From NCBI RefSeq assembly GCF_000017805.1, contig NC_009767.1, forward strand, positions 3,100,001 through 3,164,000: a DNA stretch of 64,000 nucleotides, in the 5' to 3' direction. Below, one piece after another: positions 33,138 through 41,509 of the stretch. The notes under the pieces are model-generated. The model did not search any database. It was given only the letters and a program-made list of their open reading frames with translations, and was not told the DNA's origin. Source of the DNA: Roseiflexus castenholzii DSM 13941 (GTDB lineage Bacteria; Chloroflexota; Chloroflexia; Chloroflexales; Roseiflexaceae). Each line of letters starts with the position of its first letter. Position 1 is the stretch's first letter. The position numbers and the translations under genes are program-made.

Positions 33138-34250
33138 TCATCCTTTCCCAATGATCACCTCACGCACCTGCACGTCGCGCAGGCGCTCCGGCAGCACGGC
33201 GACGCCTGTGCCCGGTGTATCGGGCACGGTGATCGTCGAGTCGTCGTTCAGCACGAAATCGGGCGCGGCGATGTCGCGGTGATAATAACGCGCCGATGCT
33301 GAGATGTCGCCGGGTAGCGCGAAGTTGGGGAGCGCCGCCAGCGCCAGGTTGACCGCGCGCCCGACGTTGGTTTCCAGCATGCCGCCGCACCAGACCGGCA
33401 CGCCGCGTTCGGCGCACAGGTCGTGGATCTGGCGCGCGGCAGTCAGCCCGCCGACCCGCCCGATCTTAATGTTGATCACCCGGCAGGCGTCGATGTCGAG
33501 CGCCCAACGCGCGTGCTCTGGGGAGTGAATGCTCTCGTCCAGGCAGATGGGTGTGCTTATTTGCGCTTGTAATCGCGCGTGGTCCACAATATCGTCGTGG
33601 TGGAGCGGCTGTTCGATCAACAACAGGTTCATCTCGTCCAATTCACGAAAGATCGGTGCATCGTCCGGGGTGTACGCCGAGTTGGCGTCCACCTGCAATG
33701 CAATATCGGGCCAGCGTTCGCGCACTGCGCGCACCACGGCAACGTCCCATCCTGGCTTGATCTTCAGTTTGATGCGCGCATACCCGGCTGCAACAAACCG
33801 CTCGATGCTCGCCAGTTGCGCCTCGAGCGTTAACTCGATGCCTACACTGACGCCAACTGTCACACGATCACGGGTAGCGCCGATGAGACGCGCCAGTGAG
33901 ACACCGCGCGCTTGCGCATAGAGATCCCAGAAAGCGGCTTCGACGGCGGCGCGCGCCATGGGATGCCCGCGCACCGACGCGAAGCGTTCGACGATCCCTA
34001 TCGGTTCGGTGATCTCTTGCCCGACGATCATGGGCGCGAGGAAGTCGCTGATGATGTGCCAGGCGGTTCCTATGGTCTCATACGCATACCAGGGACCCGC
34101 GCCGGCAACACATTCGCCCCATCCGGTTAATCCGTCGGCGCGCATTTCGATCAGAATGCATGGACGGTGCGTTTCGCGCCCGAAACTCGTCTCGAAGGGC
34201 GCAACCAGCGGCATGTCGATGTGGTGCAATGTGATCGACTCGATCTTCAT
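33138..34250 (-). CDS. o-Succinylbenzoate synthase / N-succinylamino acid racemase family (enolase superfamily)
   Basis: A 370-residue enolase-superfamily enzyme. Seen: acid/base lysines in YARIKLKIKPGWD, metal ligands in LQVDANSAYTPDD, LIEQPLHHDD and CLDESIHSP, and the second lysine in INIKIGRVGG. Known relatives make o-succinylbenzoate in menaquinone synthesis or racemise N-succinylamino acids. The ATG at 34250 overlaps the GNAT gene stop by four bases, and the latter arrangement (GNAT succinyltransferase beside racemase) is described for D- to L-amino acid conversion in some thermophiles, so racemase activity is a fair alternative to MenC. No other men genes are nearby. Confidence 0.85.
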   Translation of the reverse strand: MKIESITLHHIDMPLVAPFETSFGRETHRPCILIEMRADGLTGWGECVAGAGPWYAYETIGTAWHIISDFLAPMIVGQEITEPIGIVERFASVRGHPMARAAVEAAFWDLYAQARGVSLARLIGATRDRVTVGVSVGIELTLEAQLASIERFVAAGYARIKLKIKPGWDVAVVRAVRERWPDIALQVDANSAYTPDDAPIFRELDEMNLLLIEQPLHHDDIVDHARLQAQISTPICLDESIHSPEHARWALDIDACRVINIKIGRVGGLTAARQIHDLCAERGVPVWCGGMLETNVGRAVNLALAALPNFALPGDISASARYYHRDIAAPDFVLNDDSTITVPDTPGTGVAVLPERLRDVQVREVIIGKG

Positions 34251-35098
34251 ACAACGCTCCAGTGCTGGCGCAGCAGGTAGTAACTGCACGCACCCTCGGA
34301 AAGAACATCAACCGCCGTATACCCGCCGGCAAAGGCAGCTTCGCACAGGTCGCGCAACTGCATGCGCCAGGTCAGCGCCTCTGCCGGGCGCATGTGCCTG
34401 ATCGCCTGAATGTCGGTCGGAAAGCGAATGAGCACACAGTCGCCAGATGGCGCGCGACAGATGCTCGCCGGTGCATCGGCGACGGCGCCAGGAGGCGCTT
34501 CGTTCAGCACCGGAATCTCCTGAGCAATGAGCGCGGCGAACGATGGCGCCGGTTCGGCGCGCGCCAGGCGCCGCTCGACATGGCGTGATGCCAGATGCCA
34601 CTCGACCTCGAAACGATCACTGGGAATGCCGGCATTCAGCCGGTCGCTCATCGCCCCGTACAGATCACGCGCATAAGTACGACAGACCGCGCCGAGTTTC
34701 CGAATGTTGAGCCGCGCATTGCGGCTTTGCAGCGGATCGAAGGTCCAGGACATCAGCGTGATGCCTTGCGCCAAGACGCAGTCGCGTTGGCGCCGCTTCA
34801 GTTCTTCGCCGATGCCACGATCGCGGTAACGCGGCAGTACGCCAAGCATATGCGAGCAGTGCTTCATCTGACCGGTCGCTGTGAGACCGACAAAACCGAA
34901 CACGAACCCGACCAGATCATCCGGCGGCGTCAGGTCGGTGTCGAACGCACCAAGCGTCAGACCACCGTTTTTGCCGGCAGTCAGCAGGAGATGGAGTGGG
35001 ACAATATCGCGCGCATCGCTGCCCCACACCTGCGCCTGAAGGTCCTCAACGGCGCGGTATTCGTCGTGTGTTTCGATGCGGCGGTACACAATCGGCAT
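34247..35098 (-). CDS. GNAT family acyltransferase
   Basis: A 283-residue protein with an N-terminal acetyltransferase-type domain and a C-terminal half of unclear fold. Seen: the acyl-CoA binding loop VLPRYRDRGIGEELKRRQRD (motif A), followed by ITLMSWTFDPLQSRNARLNI (motif B region). Such long GNAT proteins are found beside N-succinylamino acid racemases and may be N-succinyltransferases; this is inferred from context only. It starts right at the stop of the alpha/beta hydrolase gene (no gap) and overlaps the racemase start by four bases. Confidence 0.8.
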   Translation of the reverse strand: MPIVYRRIETHDEYRAVEDLQAQVWGSDARDIVPLHLLLTAGKNGGLTLGAFDTDLTPPDDLVGFVFGFVGLTATGQMKHCSHMLGVLPRYRDRGIGEELKRRQRDCVLAQGITLMSWTFDPLQSRNARLNIRKLGAVCRTYARDLYGAMSDRLNAGIPSDRFEVEWHLASRHVERRLARAEPAPSFAALIAQEIPVLNEAPPGAVADAPASICRAPSGDCVLIRFPTDIQAIRHMRPAEALTWRMQLRDLCEAAFAGGYTAVDVLSEGACSYYLLRQHWSVV

Positions 35099-35962
35099 TC
35101 ACGCCTCCAGGAACGCCTTCATCGCGGCATTGACCTCATCCGGCGCAACCTGCTGCACCCAGTGCGATGCATGCGGCAGGGAACAGATACGCAGATCAGG
35201 AACAAAGCGTTGGGTCTCACGCACCACTTCTGGCGCGAATGCGACATCCTGCTCCCCCCAGATCAGGAGCGTCGGCGCACGGACGCGCATACCTGTGCCG
35301 CGAAAGAGGTCGCCGGCGCCGTGGCGACCAATAGCGCGGTAGTAGTTGAGCGCGGCGGTCAGTGCGCCGGGACGTGCCATCGCCTGTTTGTAGCGCCGGA
35401 TGGTTTCGTTGTCGAACACGGCGCGGTCAATTGGCGTCGAGCGAAAGATGCGGTCGAACGCAGCGCCGTGGTTTGCGCTCAAGATCGCCTCGGGGAGCCA
35501 TGGGATCTGAAAGAAGAGGATGTAGCGCGAGCGCCGCCGCTGCTCCGGGTTGCGTTGCAGTTCCTCATAGAAACGCGCCGGATGCGGCATATTCAGCGCA
35601 ATCAGCCGTTCGACCCGTTCTGGGCGTGCAATTGCCAGCGACCAGGCGATCATACCGCCCCAGTCGTGCCCGGCGACGTATGCGCGTTGAAAGCCGAGCG
35701 TCTGGATCAGTTCGACGACATCCTGCACCAGCACATGAAGTTCATAGCCGCGCGCCGGTTTCTCGGTTTCATTGTAGCCGCGTAAATCAGGGGCAACAAC
35801 GGTGTAATGAGCGGCAAACACCTCGATCTGATGCCGCCACGACCACCAGAATTCCGGGAAGCCGTGCAACAGCAACAGCAGTCTGTCGCCATTGCCTGCG
35901 CGAACCACATGAAAGCGGATGCCGTTGGCGTTCAGATAGTGATGTTCGAGTGACGCTGGCAT
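35099..35962 (-). CDS. Alpha/beta hydrolase (epoxide hydrolase-like)
   Basis: A 287-residue alpha/beta-hydrolase-fold enzyme. Seen: the oxyanion segment LLLLHGFPEFWWSWRHQIE (HGFPE as in epoxide hydrolases and dehalogenases), the nucleophile elbow VAGHDWGGMIAWS with an aspartate nucleophile (D, not S), a cap domain, and the late histidine in LPHASHWVQQVAP. The Asp nucleophile points to epoxide hydrolase or haloalkane dehalogenase. The ATG at 35962 gives family length. The gap of 145 bases upstream holds short inverted repeats of GGTAGGCGCC type. Adjacent to the GNAT gene without a gap. Confidence 0.87.
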   Translation of the reverse strand: MPASLEHHYLNANGIRFHVVRAGNGDRLLLLLHGFPEFWWSWRHQIEVFAAHYTVVAPDLRGYNETEKPARGYELHVLVQDVVELIQTLGFQRAYVAGHDWGGMIAWSLAIARPERVERLIALNMPHPARFYEELQRNPEQRRRSRYILFFQIPWLPEAILSANHGAAFDRIFRSTPIDRAVFDNETIRRYKQAMARPGALTAALNYYRAIGRHGAGDLFRGTGMRVRAPTLLIWGEQDVAFAPEVVRETQRFVPDLRICSLPHASHWVQQVAPDEVNAAMKAFLEA

Positions 35963-36107
35963 AGAACCATTATACAAGAGGCGCGCGGCAGTGTGGGGGC
36001 GCCTCCGGTAGGCGCCCGCAGGATGGGACGCTCCTGGTAGGCGCCGACAGGGGTCAGGGCGAAGGGAAAGGGTCTTGCCCAGAACGCCACGAGAGACTGC
36101 GCGACGC

Positions 36108-37193
36108 TTAGCATGCCGACGGGGGCGCAACAGGCAGCCACCCCGCATACATCGGGTGGTCAGACTGAACAGGAAGGTTCACCGGCTGCCTGCGGCGCTG
36201 TGAGTCGTAGAGCGCGGTGACAAGTTCGAGTGATGCGCGCGCATCCTGGAGCGTCACCGGCAATTCACTGCCGTTATGCAGCGCATGGTAAAACCGGTAG
36301 AACTGACCGGCGTATCCTTCGGGCAGCGGCTCGAACGTCGCCAGCGTTGCTTCGATGAGCGCCGTTTGTTCAGGAGTGTCGCCGACGAACGTCCACGGAT
36401 CGCCGGAATTGCTGTACGGGCGCGTGTTGCTCTCCGCCACCATACCACTGAAACAGAACCGATGACGGGTCATCTCGGCGCTCGAACCAAGGGTCACCGC
36501 GAGCGTCGCCAGCGAGCCATCTGCCATTTCGAGCGCAACCGCAGCTGTGTCTTCGACTTCAATGGCATTGACCAGCGTGGCTGCGCGGCAAAACACGCTG
36601 CGAATCGGACCGAGCGCGTAGGTGAGCATATCGTGTGCGTGGATGGCATGCCCCAGCAAAGCGCCTCCCATCTCGGTCGCCCATTTGCCGCGCCAGGGAA
36701 CATCGTAGTACGACGCGCGCCGCCGCCAGGCGGTTTCGACTGTCGCCAGATAGGCGTGTCCCGCTACACCGCGTTCGATCAACAGTTTGAGTTTTTGCAA
36801 TCCATGACCAAAGCGGTACTGGAAGATCGGCATCACGCGCCGCCCTGCGGCGGCTTCGGCAGCAATCAGCGCATCTGCCTCGCGCAACGAGCCAACGAGC
36901 GGTTTTTCGCAAATGGCGTGCTTGCCAGATGCAAGCACCTGCTGCACCTGCGCGAAGTGCAGCCCCGGCGGCGTGCAAATGTCGATCACATCAATGTCTT
37001 CCATCGCGCAGAGATCGGCAAGATCGCCGACCATGCGCGGAATGTCGTGTATGGCTGCGAACTGACGCGCCTTTGACTGATCAATATCACACACTGCCAT
37101 CAGGCGAAACAGTTCGGGAAGCGTGCGGTACGCCTGCGCATGCATATGACCAATGCCGCAGCCGACAATCGCAACATTGAGAGGTTCGGGCAT
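36108..37193 (-). CDS. Gfo/Idh/MocA family oxidoreductase
   Basis: A 361-residue NAD(P)-dependent sugar or inositol dehydrogenase-like protein. Seen: Rossmann motif VAIVGCGIGHMHAQAY, DICTPPGLHFAQV, the catalytic-lysine EKP motif in AICEKPLVGS, and in the C-terminal domain GGALLGHAIHAHDML with the active-site histidine. It follows another Gfo/Idh gene after 17 bases. Role inferred: oxidation or reduction of a sugar or uronate derivative released by the upstream enzymes. Confidence 0.88.
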   Translation of the reverse strand: MPEPLNVAIVGCGIGHMHAQAYRTLPELFRLMAVCDIDQSKARQFAAIHDIPRMVGDLADLCAMEDIDVIDICTPPGLHFAQVQQVLASGKHAICEKPLVGSLREADALIAAEAAAGRRVMPIFQYRFGHGLQKLKLLIERGVAGHAYLATVETAWRRRASYYDVPWRGKWATEMGGALLGHAIHAHDMLTYALGPIRSVFCRAATLVNAIEVEDTAAVALEMADGSLATLAVTLGSSAEMTRHRFCFSGMVAESNTRPYSNSGDPWTFVGDTPEQTALIEATLATFEPLPEGYAGQFYRFYHALHNGSELPVTLQDARASLELVTALYDSQRRRQPVNLPVQSDHPMYAGWLPVAPPSAC

Positions 37194-37210
37194 GGTGCGC
37201 TTCTCCCGGA

Positions 37211-38239
37211 TTATTTCAAACGGTGCGCCGCTGCTTCGGCGCGTAACACGAGTTCGGACGCCAGGAAACAGTGTTCCTGCGGCATTGCCGTTTCAGTGCG
37301 GTGGAGAATGTCGTAGACCAGGCTGGGACCGTAGGGTAGAGCGACATCACTGCAATCGACGCAGTGTGTTCCTTTCTGATCCACCAGAAACAGATGGTTG
37401 CCGCCTGGACGACCGGCGATGTCGATATTCTTGCGCACCTCGATGTATCCTTCCGTGCCGAGCACGATCAGGCGCCCATCACCCCATGTGCCAAGACCGT
37501 CCGGTGTATGCCAGTCAACTCGAATGTAGCCGGAAACTTCCAGACCTTCGGGGGTGACGCCGCGCAGCAGCACATCGCCGAAGTCGTCGAACTCAGGGTA
37601 TTGCGGATGGCGATAATTCGCCACCTGCGCCGTGACGACGTCTGCGCGGGTGGCGCCGGTAAAGAAGAGGAACTGATCTGCTTGATGCGAACCAATGTCG
37701 TTGATGATGCCACCGAATCGACTGCGCTGGAAGAACCAGGGAGGGCGAGCAGTCAGATTGACACGGTGCGGTCCCAAGCCGATGGTTTGTACGACTGTGC
37801 CGATTGCGCCGGAACGCGCAAGTTCCCCGGCGCGCACGGTCGCCGCATTCTCGAAGCGTTCACTGAAACAGATCGAGTAGATGCGACCGGTTTCCGCCTG
37901 AACGCGCCGTGCTTCATCCAGTTGCGCCAGCGTCGTAAAACCGGGCTTGTCCGCCATGTAATCTTTACCGTGACGCATGGCGGCGATCCCCAACGGCGCG
38001 CGCTCGTCCGGGATGGCGGCGCTGATGATCAGATGGATCGAAGGGTCTTCGAGAATGGCGCGAGGATCGCTTACCTGCGTCGCCTGCGGATAGGTGCGAC
38101 CATACTGCGCTGCAAGATCAGGCTCCGCCGCATAGAACGCCACAAGTTCGGCGCCTGCCCGCACGAGTAGATTGGTTTGTCCGTAGATGTGCGCATGATT
38201 GAGTCCAATAGCCGCAAAGCGTACCGTTTCGGATGGCAT
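37211..38239 (-). CDS. Gfo/Idh/MocA family oxidoreductase
   Basis: A 342-residue member with a slightly degenerate Rossmann start (VRFAAIGLNHAHIYGQTN, lacking the usual GxGxxG) and a YMADKPGFTTLAQL segment in place of EKP. The C-terminal domain includes INDIGSHQADQFLFFTG with the usual histidine. The substitutions place it in a distinct subgroup, perhaps not a plain dehydrogenase. It lies between the small membrane protein (gap 16) and the second oxidoreductase (gap 17). Confidence 0.82.
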   Translation of the reverse strand: MPSETVRFAAIGLNHAHIYGQTNLLVRAGAELVAFYAAEPDLAAQYGRTYPQATQVSDPRAILEDPSIHLIISAAIPDERAPLGIAAMRHGKDYMADKPGFTTLAQLDEARRVQAETGRIYSICFSERFENAATVRAGELARSGAIGTVVQTIGLGPHRVNLTARPPWFFQRSRFGGIINDIGSHQADQFLFFTGATRADVVTAQVANYRHPQYPEFDDFGDVLLRGVTPEGLEVSGYIRVDWHTPDGLGTWGDGRLIVLGTEGYIEVRKNIDIAGRPGGNHLFLVDQKGTHCVDCSDVALPYGPSLVYDILHRTETAMPQEHCFLASELVLRAEAAAHRLK

Positions 38240-38255
38240 AGGTGCTCCTCTATGC

Positions 38256-38591
38256 TCAAAGTAGACGGAGAATACTCACGATCAGAAATCCTCCGATCAC
38301 GCCTCCGGCTGCACGGACGACGCGCCGTGAAAAAGTGCTCTGCTGAACGCCGGTGCGCAGGTAATGTTCCAGCCAGAAGATGAAGATCAGCCAGATGACC
38401 CCCAGAAACGGCAGTGATGTCTGGCGGATGGCGCGCGCAACCCACGGATTGGCGCGCAACTCCAGGCTGAGTTCTAACAGCAGGGTATGCGCCTGACTCA
38501 GGACCCATCCCGCTCCCAGGATGAGCGCCAGCCAGAGCGCATAGCACACTGCCAGAAGTCGCCAATCAGAGCGTCGAGTGGAAGCGGTCAT
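38256..38591 (-). CDS. Small integral membrane protein, hypothetical
   Basis: A 111-residue protein with three hydrophobic stretches: about 12-31 (LLAVCYALWLALILGAGWVL), 58-76 (TSLPFLGVIWLIFIFWLEHY) and 93-110 (RAAGGVIGGFLIVSILRLL). No family recognised. Its position, 9 bases after the large protein gene and 16 before the oxidoreductase, supports it being real and part of the operon. Function unknown. Confidence 0.65.
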   Translation of the reverse strand: MTASTRRSDWRLLAVCYALWLALILGAGWVLSQAHTLLLELSLELRANPWVARAIRQTSLPFLGVIWLIFIFWLEHYLRTGVQQSTFSRRVVRAAGGVIGGFLIVSILRLL

Positions 38592-38600
38592 GGTCTTCTC

Positions 38601-40886
38601 TCAAAAGCGCGCAGGCAGTACATATGCGCCGATGCTCGTGTCGAAGATGCACTCGCCGCTCACATCGTCGCCATTCCACAGGACACGTGGCGCTGCCCGG
38701 CATTCGATGCGCAACGGCGCTGCGCGACGAACCGCAATCACGTCGATGAGCGGACGATCCTCGCAATAGACGGCGACGCGCCCGAACCCGAACGCCGCCG
38801 ACTCTATCGTCGCCTCTGGCGTCACAAAGCGCCAGTGCGTCTCGTCGTCCGTCGGGTTTGCCGCAGCCCAACGCCCACCATCGTCATCGGCGACCACCCA
38901 TGCCGGAACTGTGCCGCATGTGAGATGCGCCGAGCCGACTGCAACCCGCCCCTCTGCGGATTGGACAGCGACAGGACTGGCGAGGAGCGGCGGTTGGTAG
39001 ACCCTGCCGTTGATCCGTCGTTCCAGAAGACGATTGGCACGGAGATCGACCGAGAGTTCGATCAGATCGGCGCCACTGGCGTAGCGCACGGTGCGAACGG
39101 CGTCATCGAGACGATCGTCGATAGCGCTCCGCAGGATATGCCGACGAAATGTTGCAAAATCGCCGTATTCGACACGATCGCCGACTTCGACGACGAAACC
39201 GGCGCGAATATTCTGGCGGTAGAACGGTCCGCTCAGGCTGGCATACTCCCAGAAACTCTTGGCTTCGCCCTGGTAGTAGTTATAGATCGACAGCACCAGT
39301 TCGCCGTTGCGCTCTGACAACAGAATGGGCGCCTCGTCGCCAAGATTCGACGGTTCGAGCGGGCGAAGCGCAATATAGACATCACCATCGGCGATCAGCA
39401 CCGCATCGTGCGGGTACAGACGGCGTGGCGTCGAACGCAGCGTAATCGGTGTATCGTTAACCCAGACCTCGCTCAACGATGCAGCATCCAGCACATACAC
39501 CTCGGTTTTCAGGCTATGTACAGGTTCGTGCTGTGGCTCGAGCGCGTAGAGGGCAATGCTTTTGCCATGATGCTGGACGCCCCAGAACTTGCCCTCGTCG
39601 TTGAGATTGTTTCCGCGTGACCGATCTGTCGCGTGATAATAACTGCCGAACACCTTTTCGTTGACGATATAGCGCGAAAAGAGCACGCCAACAAGCCGCG
39701 GCTCAGGCACGCGATAATACAGGATCAGCCGATCATTTTGCGGATGATGACCGACCGATGCCGTGCCAAGCGCATAGGTTGGCGTCATAAACGTTATCAT
39801 GTCAATGCCCGTCCCGGTGATCGCCGCCTCGGCGGCGCCGAGTCGTTCCGGCGTCTCATCGGCGGTGATTCGCCTGAACACACCACTGGCGACGGACATC
39901 TCGGCGATGCTGAAGCGTTCCGGTTTTTCGCGCAACAACCGTTCCAGATAGCGTGGCAGATGGTAGGGGCAGCGCCCTGCCACAACGCTCCCTTCGTCCT
40001 GGCGCTGCGGCGCATACGTCGAGCGGCGCAGCAGACGCTCATCGCCAAGGACGCGGAAGAGCACACGCTTGATCATGCAGATGCCGCCGGTCACATCGTT
40101 GTGATAGGCGCGGCTGTGTGGTCCGGCGAGTTGCGCCGTCGGATGGTGATAGTGCAGCGCTGTTTGAATCCAGAGACGTTCTTCCATCACCTGCGCTTTC
40201 ACCCGGATGACCGGATCGATGGCGCGGTGCGCCAGTTCCGCCAGCGCCGCCAGATCAACAGCCGCATACGTTGGGCTGTTGTACTCCGGTATGCCTCCCG
40301 CGCGATTGGTGAACGTGATCCACTCATCGATCCGTTGCCTCCCGCGCTTCAGCAACCCTTCGTCTCCCAACACCTGTCCCGCCAGCACCGTGTTCAGGAT
40401 ATCCAGCAGCGTAATGTTGGTATACCAGACCGCAACGTTCAGGCGCGCAATCTCTGCCACGCCGAGGCGCACTGCATCAAGGAGGTGCGCCCGCAGATCA
40501 GGGCTGATCCATTCGCCATAGTCGAGCAACAACGGCAGTATTTGCTCCAGTGCGAACTGAACCGCGTTGAGATCGGTCACGCTGCGGTCTTCGTCCATCC
40601 ATTTGAAACCGCCATAGTGGATGTGGGCAGGGTTGCGTTCCTGCGCCTGCAACGCGCGCCGGATAATGCGCTCCGCCTTTGGCAGCGCCGCTTCGCCTTC
40701 CGCCTGCACCAGCGCGTATGCGTAACCAAACGATTCGCGGATGGGATGGAAGACGCCGGTATCGGTGCGTTGCTCGATCAGACCAGCCTGTTCATCGAAA
40801 CGTGCATGCCATGCCGCCATGCCTTCGGCAAACAATCGTTTGCCGGTCGCATTCGCGGGGTCTTCAAGGAGAGGATGGGTGAGCAT
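38601..40886 (-). CDS. Large hypothetical protein, candidate alpha/alpha-toroid carbohydrate-active enzyme
   Basis: A 761-residue protein not assigned to a family by me. The N-terminal half is helical with repeated hydrophobic periods, as in alpha/alpha toroids of polysaccharide lyases and related hydrolases; the C-terminal half is rich in beta strand. It shares with the 41510-44122 protein, in the same order, LNTVLAGQ, GGIPEYNSPTY (197-207) and GPHSRAY (255-261), so both descend from one core. A conserved-looking Asn (WYTN, 154-157) precedes these. No signal peptide, so probably cytoplasmic, acting on imported oligosaccharides. Context: GH4, oligogalacturonide lyase and a transporter upstream. 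A lyase or unsaturated-uronate hydrolase is my inference only. Confidence 0.65.
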   Translation of the reverse strand: MLTHPLLEDPANATGKRLFAEGMAAWHARFDEQAGLIEQRTDTGVFHPIRESFGYAYALVQAEGEAALPKAERIIRRALQAQERNPAHIHYGGFKWMDEDRSVTDLNAVQFALEQILPLLLDYGEWISPDLRAHLLDAVRLGVAEIARLNVAVWYTNITLLDILNTVLAGQVLGDEGLLKRGRQRIDEWITFTNRAGGIPEYNSPTYAAVDLAALAELAHRAIDPVIRVKAQVMEERLWIQTALHYHHPTAQLAGPHSRAYHNDVTGGICMIKRVLFRVLGDERLLRRSTYAPQRQDEGSVVAGRCPYHLPRYLERLLREKPERFSIAEMSVASGVFRRITADETPERLGAAEAAITGTGIDMITFMTPTYALGTASVGHHPQNDRLILYYRVPEPRLVGVLFSRYIVNEKVFGSYYHATDRSRGNNLNDEGKFWGVQHHGKSIALYALEPQHEPVHSLKTEVYVLDAASLSEVWVNDTPITLRSTPRRLYPHDAVLIADGDVYIALRPLEPSNLGDEAPILLSERNGELVLSIYNYYQGEAKSFWEYASLSGPFYRQNIRAGFVVEVGDRVEYGDFATFRRHILRSAIDDRLDDAVRTVRYASGADLIELSVDLRANRLLERRINGRVYQPPLLASPVAVQSAEGRVAVGSAHLTCGTVPAWVVADDDGGRWAAANPTDDETHWRFVTPEATIESAAFGFGRVAVYCEDRPLIDVIAVRRAAPLRIECRAAPRVLWNGDDVSGECIFDTSIGAYVLPARF

Positions 40887-40904
40887 AGCAGTTCCCTGAT
40901 TGCT

Positions 40905-41495
40905 TCAAGGACGAAAGGACAACGTAGAGCGCAACGCCAGCACCGGTGCGCCGTGGTTGGCGACGGTGAACGGCGCAACCAGGCGCACCTCTGCGATCAG
41001 GCACACCTTTGGCTTTGTCGCTTCGCAGTAGATCAGTGCAATCTCTGCCGTCAGCGTTCCCGCTGCTGTACATGTCGCCGATAGTTCGAGGGGAAAGCGT
41101 ATCCCGGCAAGCGAGCGGTCTGCATCTGCGGGAAGCGTGATGCCTCCATCGATGCTCCAGCGTACCGACGATGGCGCCAGATCGTTGACTTTGTATCCGG
41201 GTGGAAGGACGATGTCGAGTGCGGTCCTGCCCTCACCCGGCGCAACGGCTATTGGCGGCATGATGGTCGGAACCCATCCGTCGGCAATCAGCGCCGTGCG
41301 CAGGCGCTCGATGTCGCGCACCACCAGCGTGATCACCTCACCGCTCTGCACATCCGGTATGCGGATGGCATGGTTGTTCGTGTCGGCGATAGAGAGCCGA
41401 TCCGTCCCGGCAACAAATCGCGCCCGCCTCGTAGAACTGTGGCGCAACGCCATGCCCGTCAACAGCCACAAGCGCCGCCACAGAGAGATGCGCAT
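40905..41495 (-). pseudogene. C-terminal fragment of an NHL-repeat thiol-disulphide isomerase-like protein
   Basis: A 196-codon open frame with a good ribosome site (GGGAGG six bases before the ATG at 41495). After about 27 odd residues it reads VAGTDRLSIADTNNHAIR, the last blade of an NHL beta-propeller, and then the C-terminal domain of NHLRC2-like proteins: LPPGYKVNDLAPSSVRWSI and LIYCEATKPKVCLIAEVRL. The thioredoxin domain and most of the propeller of such proteins (usually near 500 or more residues) are absent. It therefore looks like the tail of a larger gene captured in the operon. It may still be translated as a small domain protein; I call it a remnant. Confidence 0.65.
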
Positions 41496-41509
41496 TGCTT
41501 CCTCCCGCC

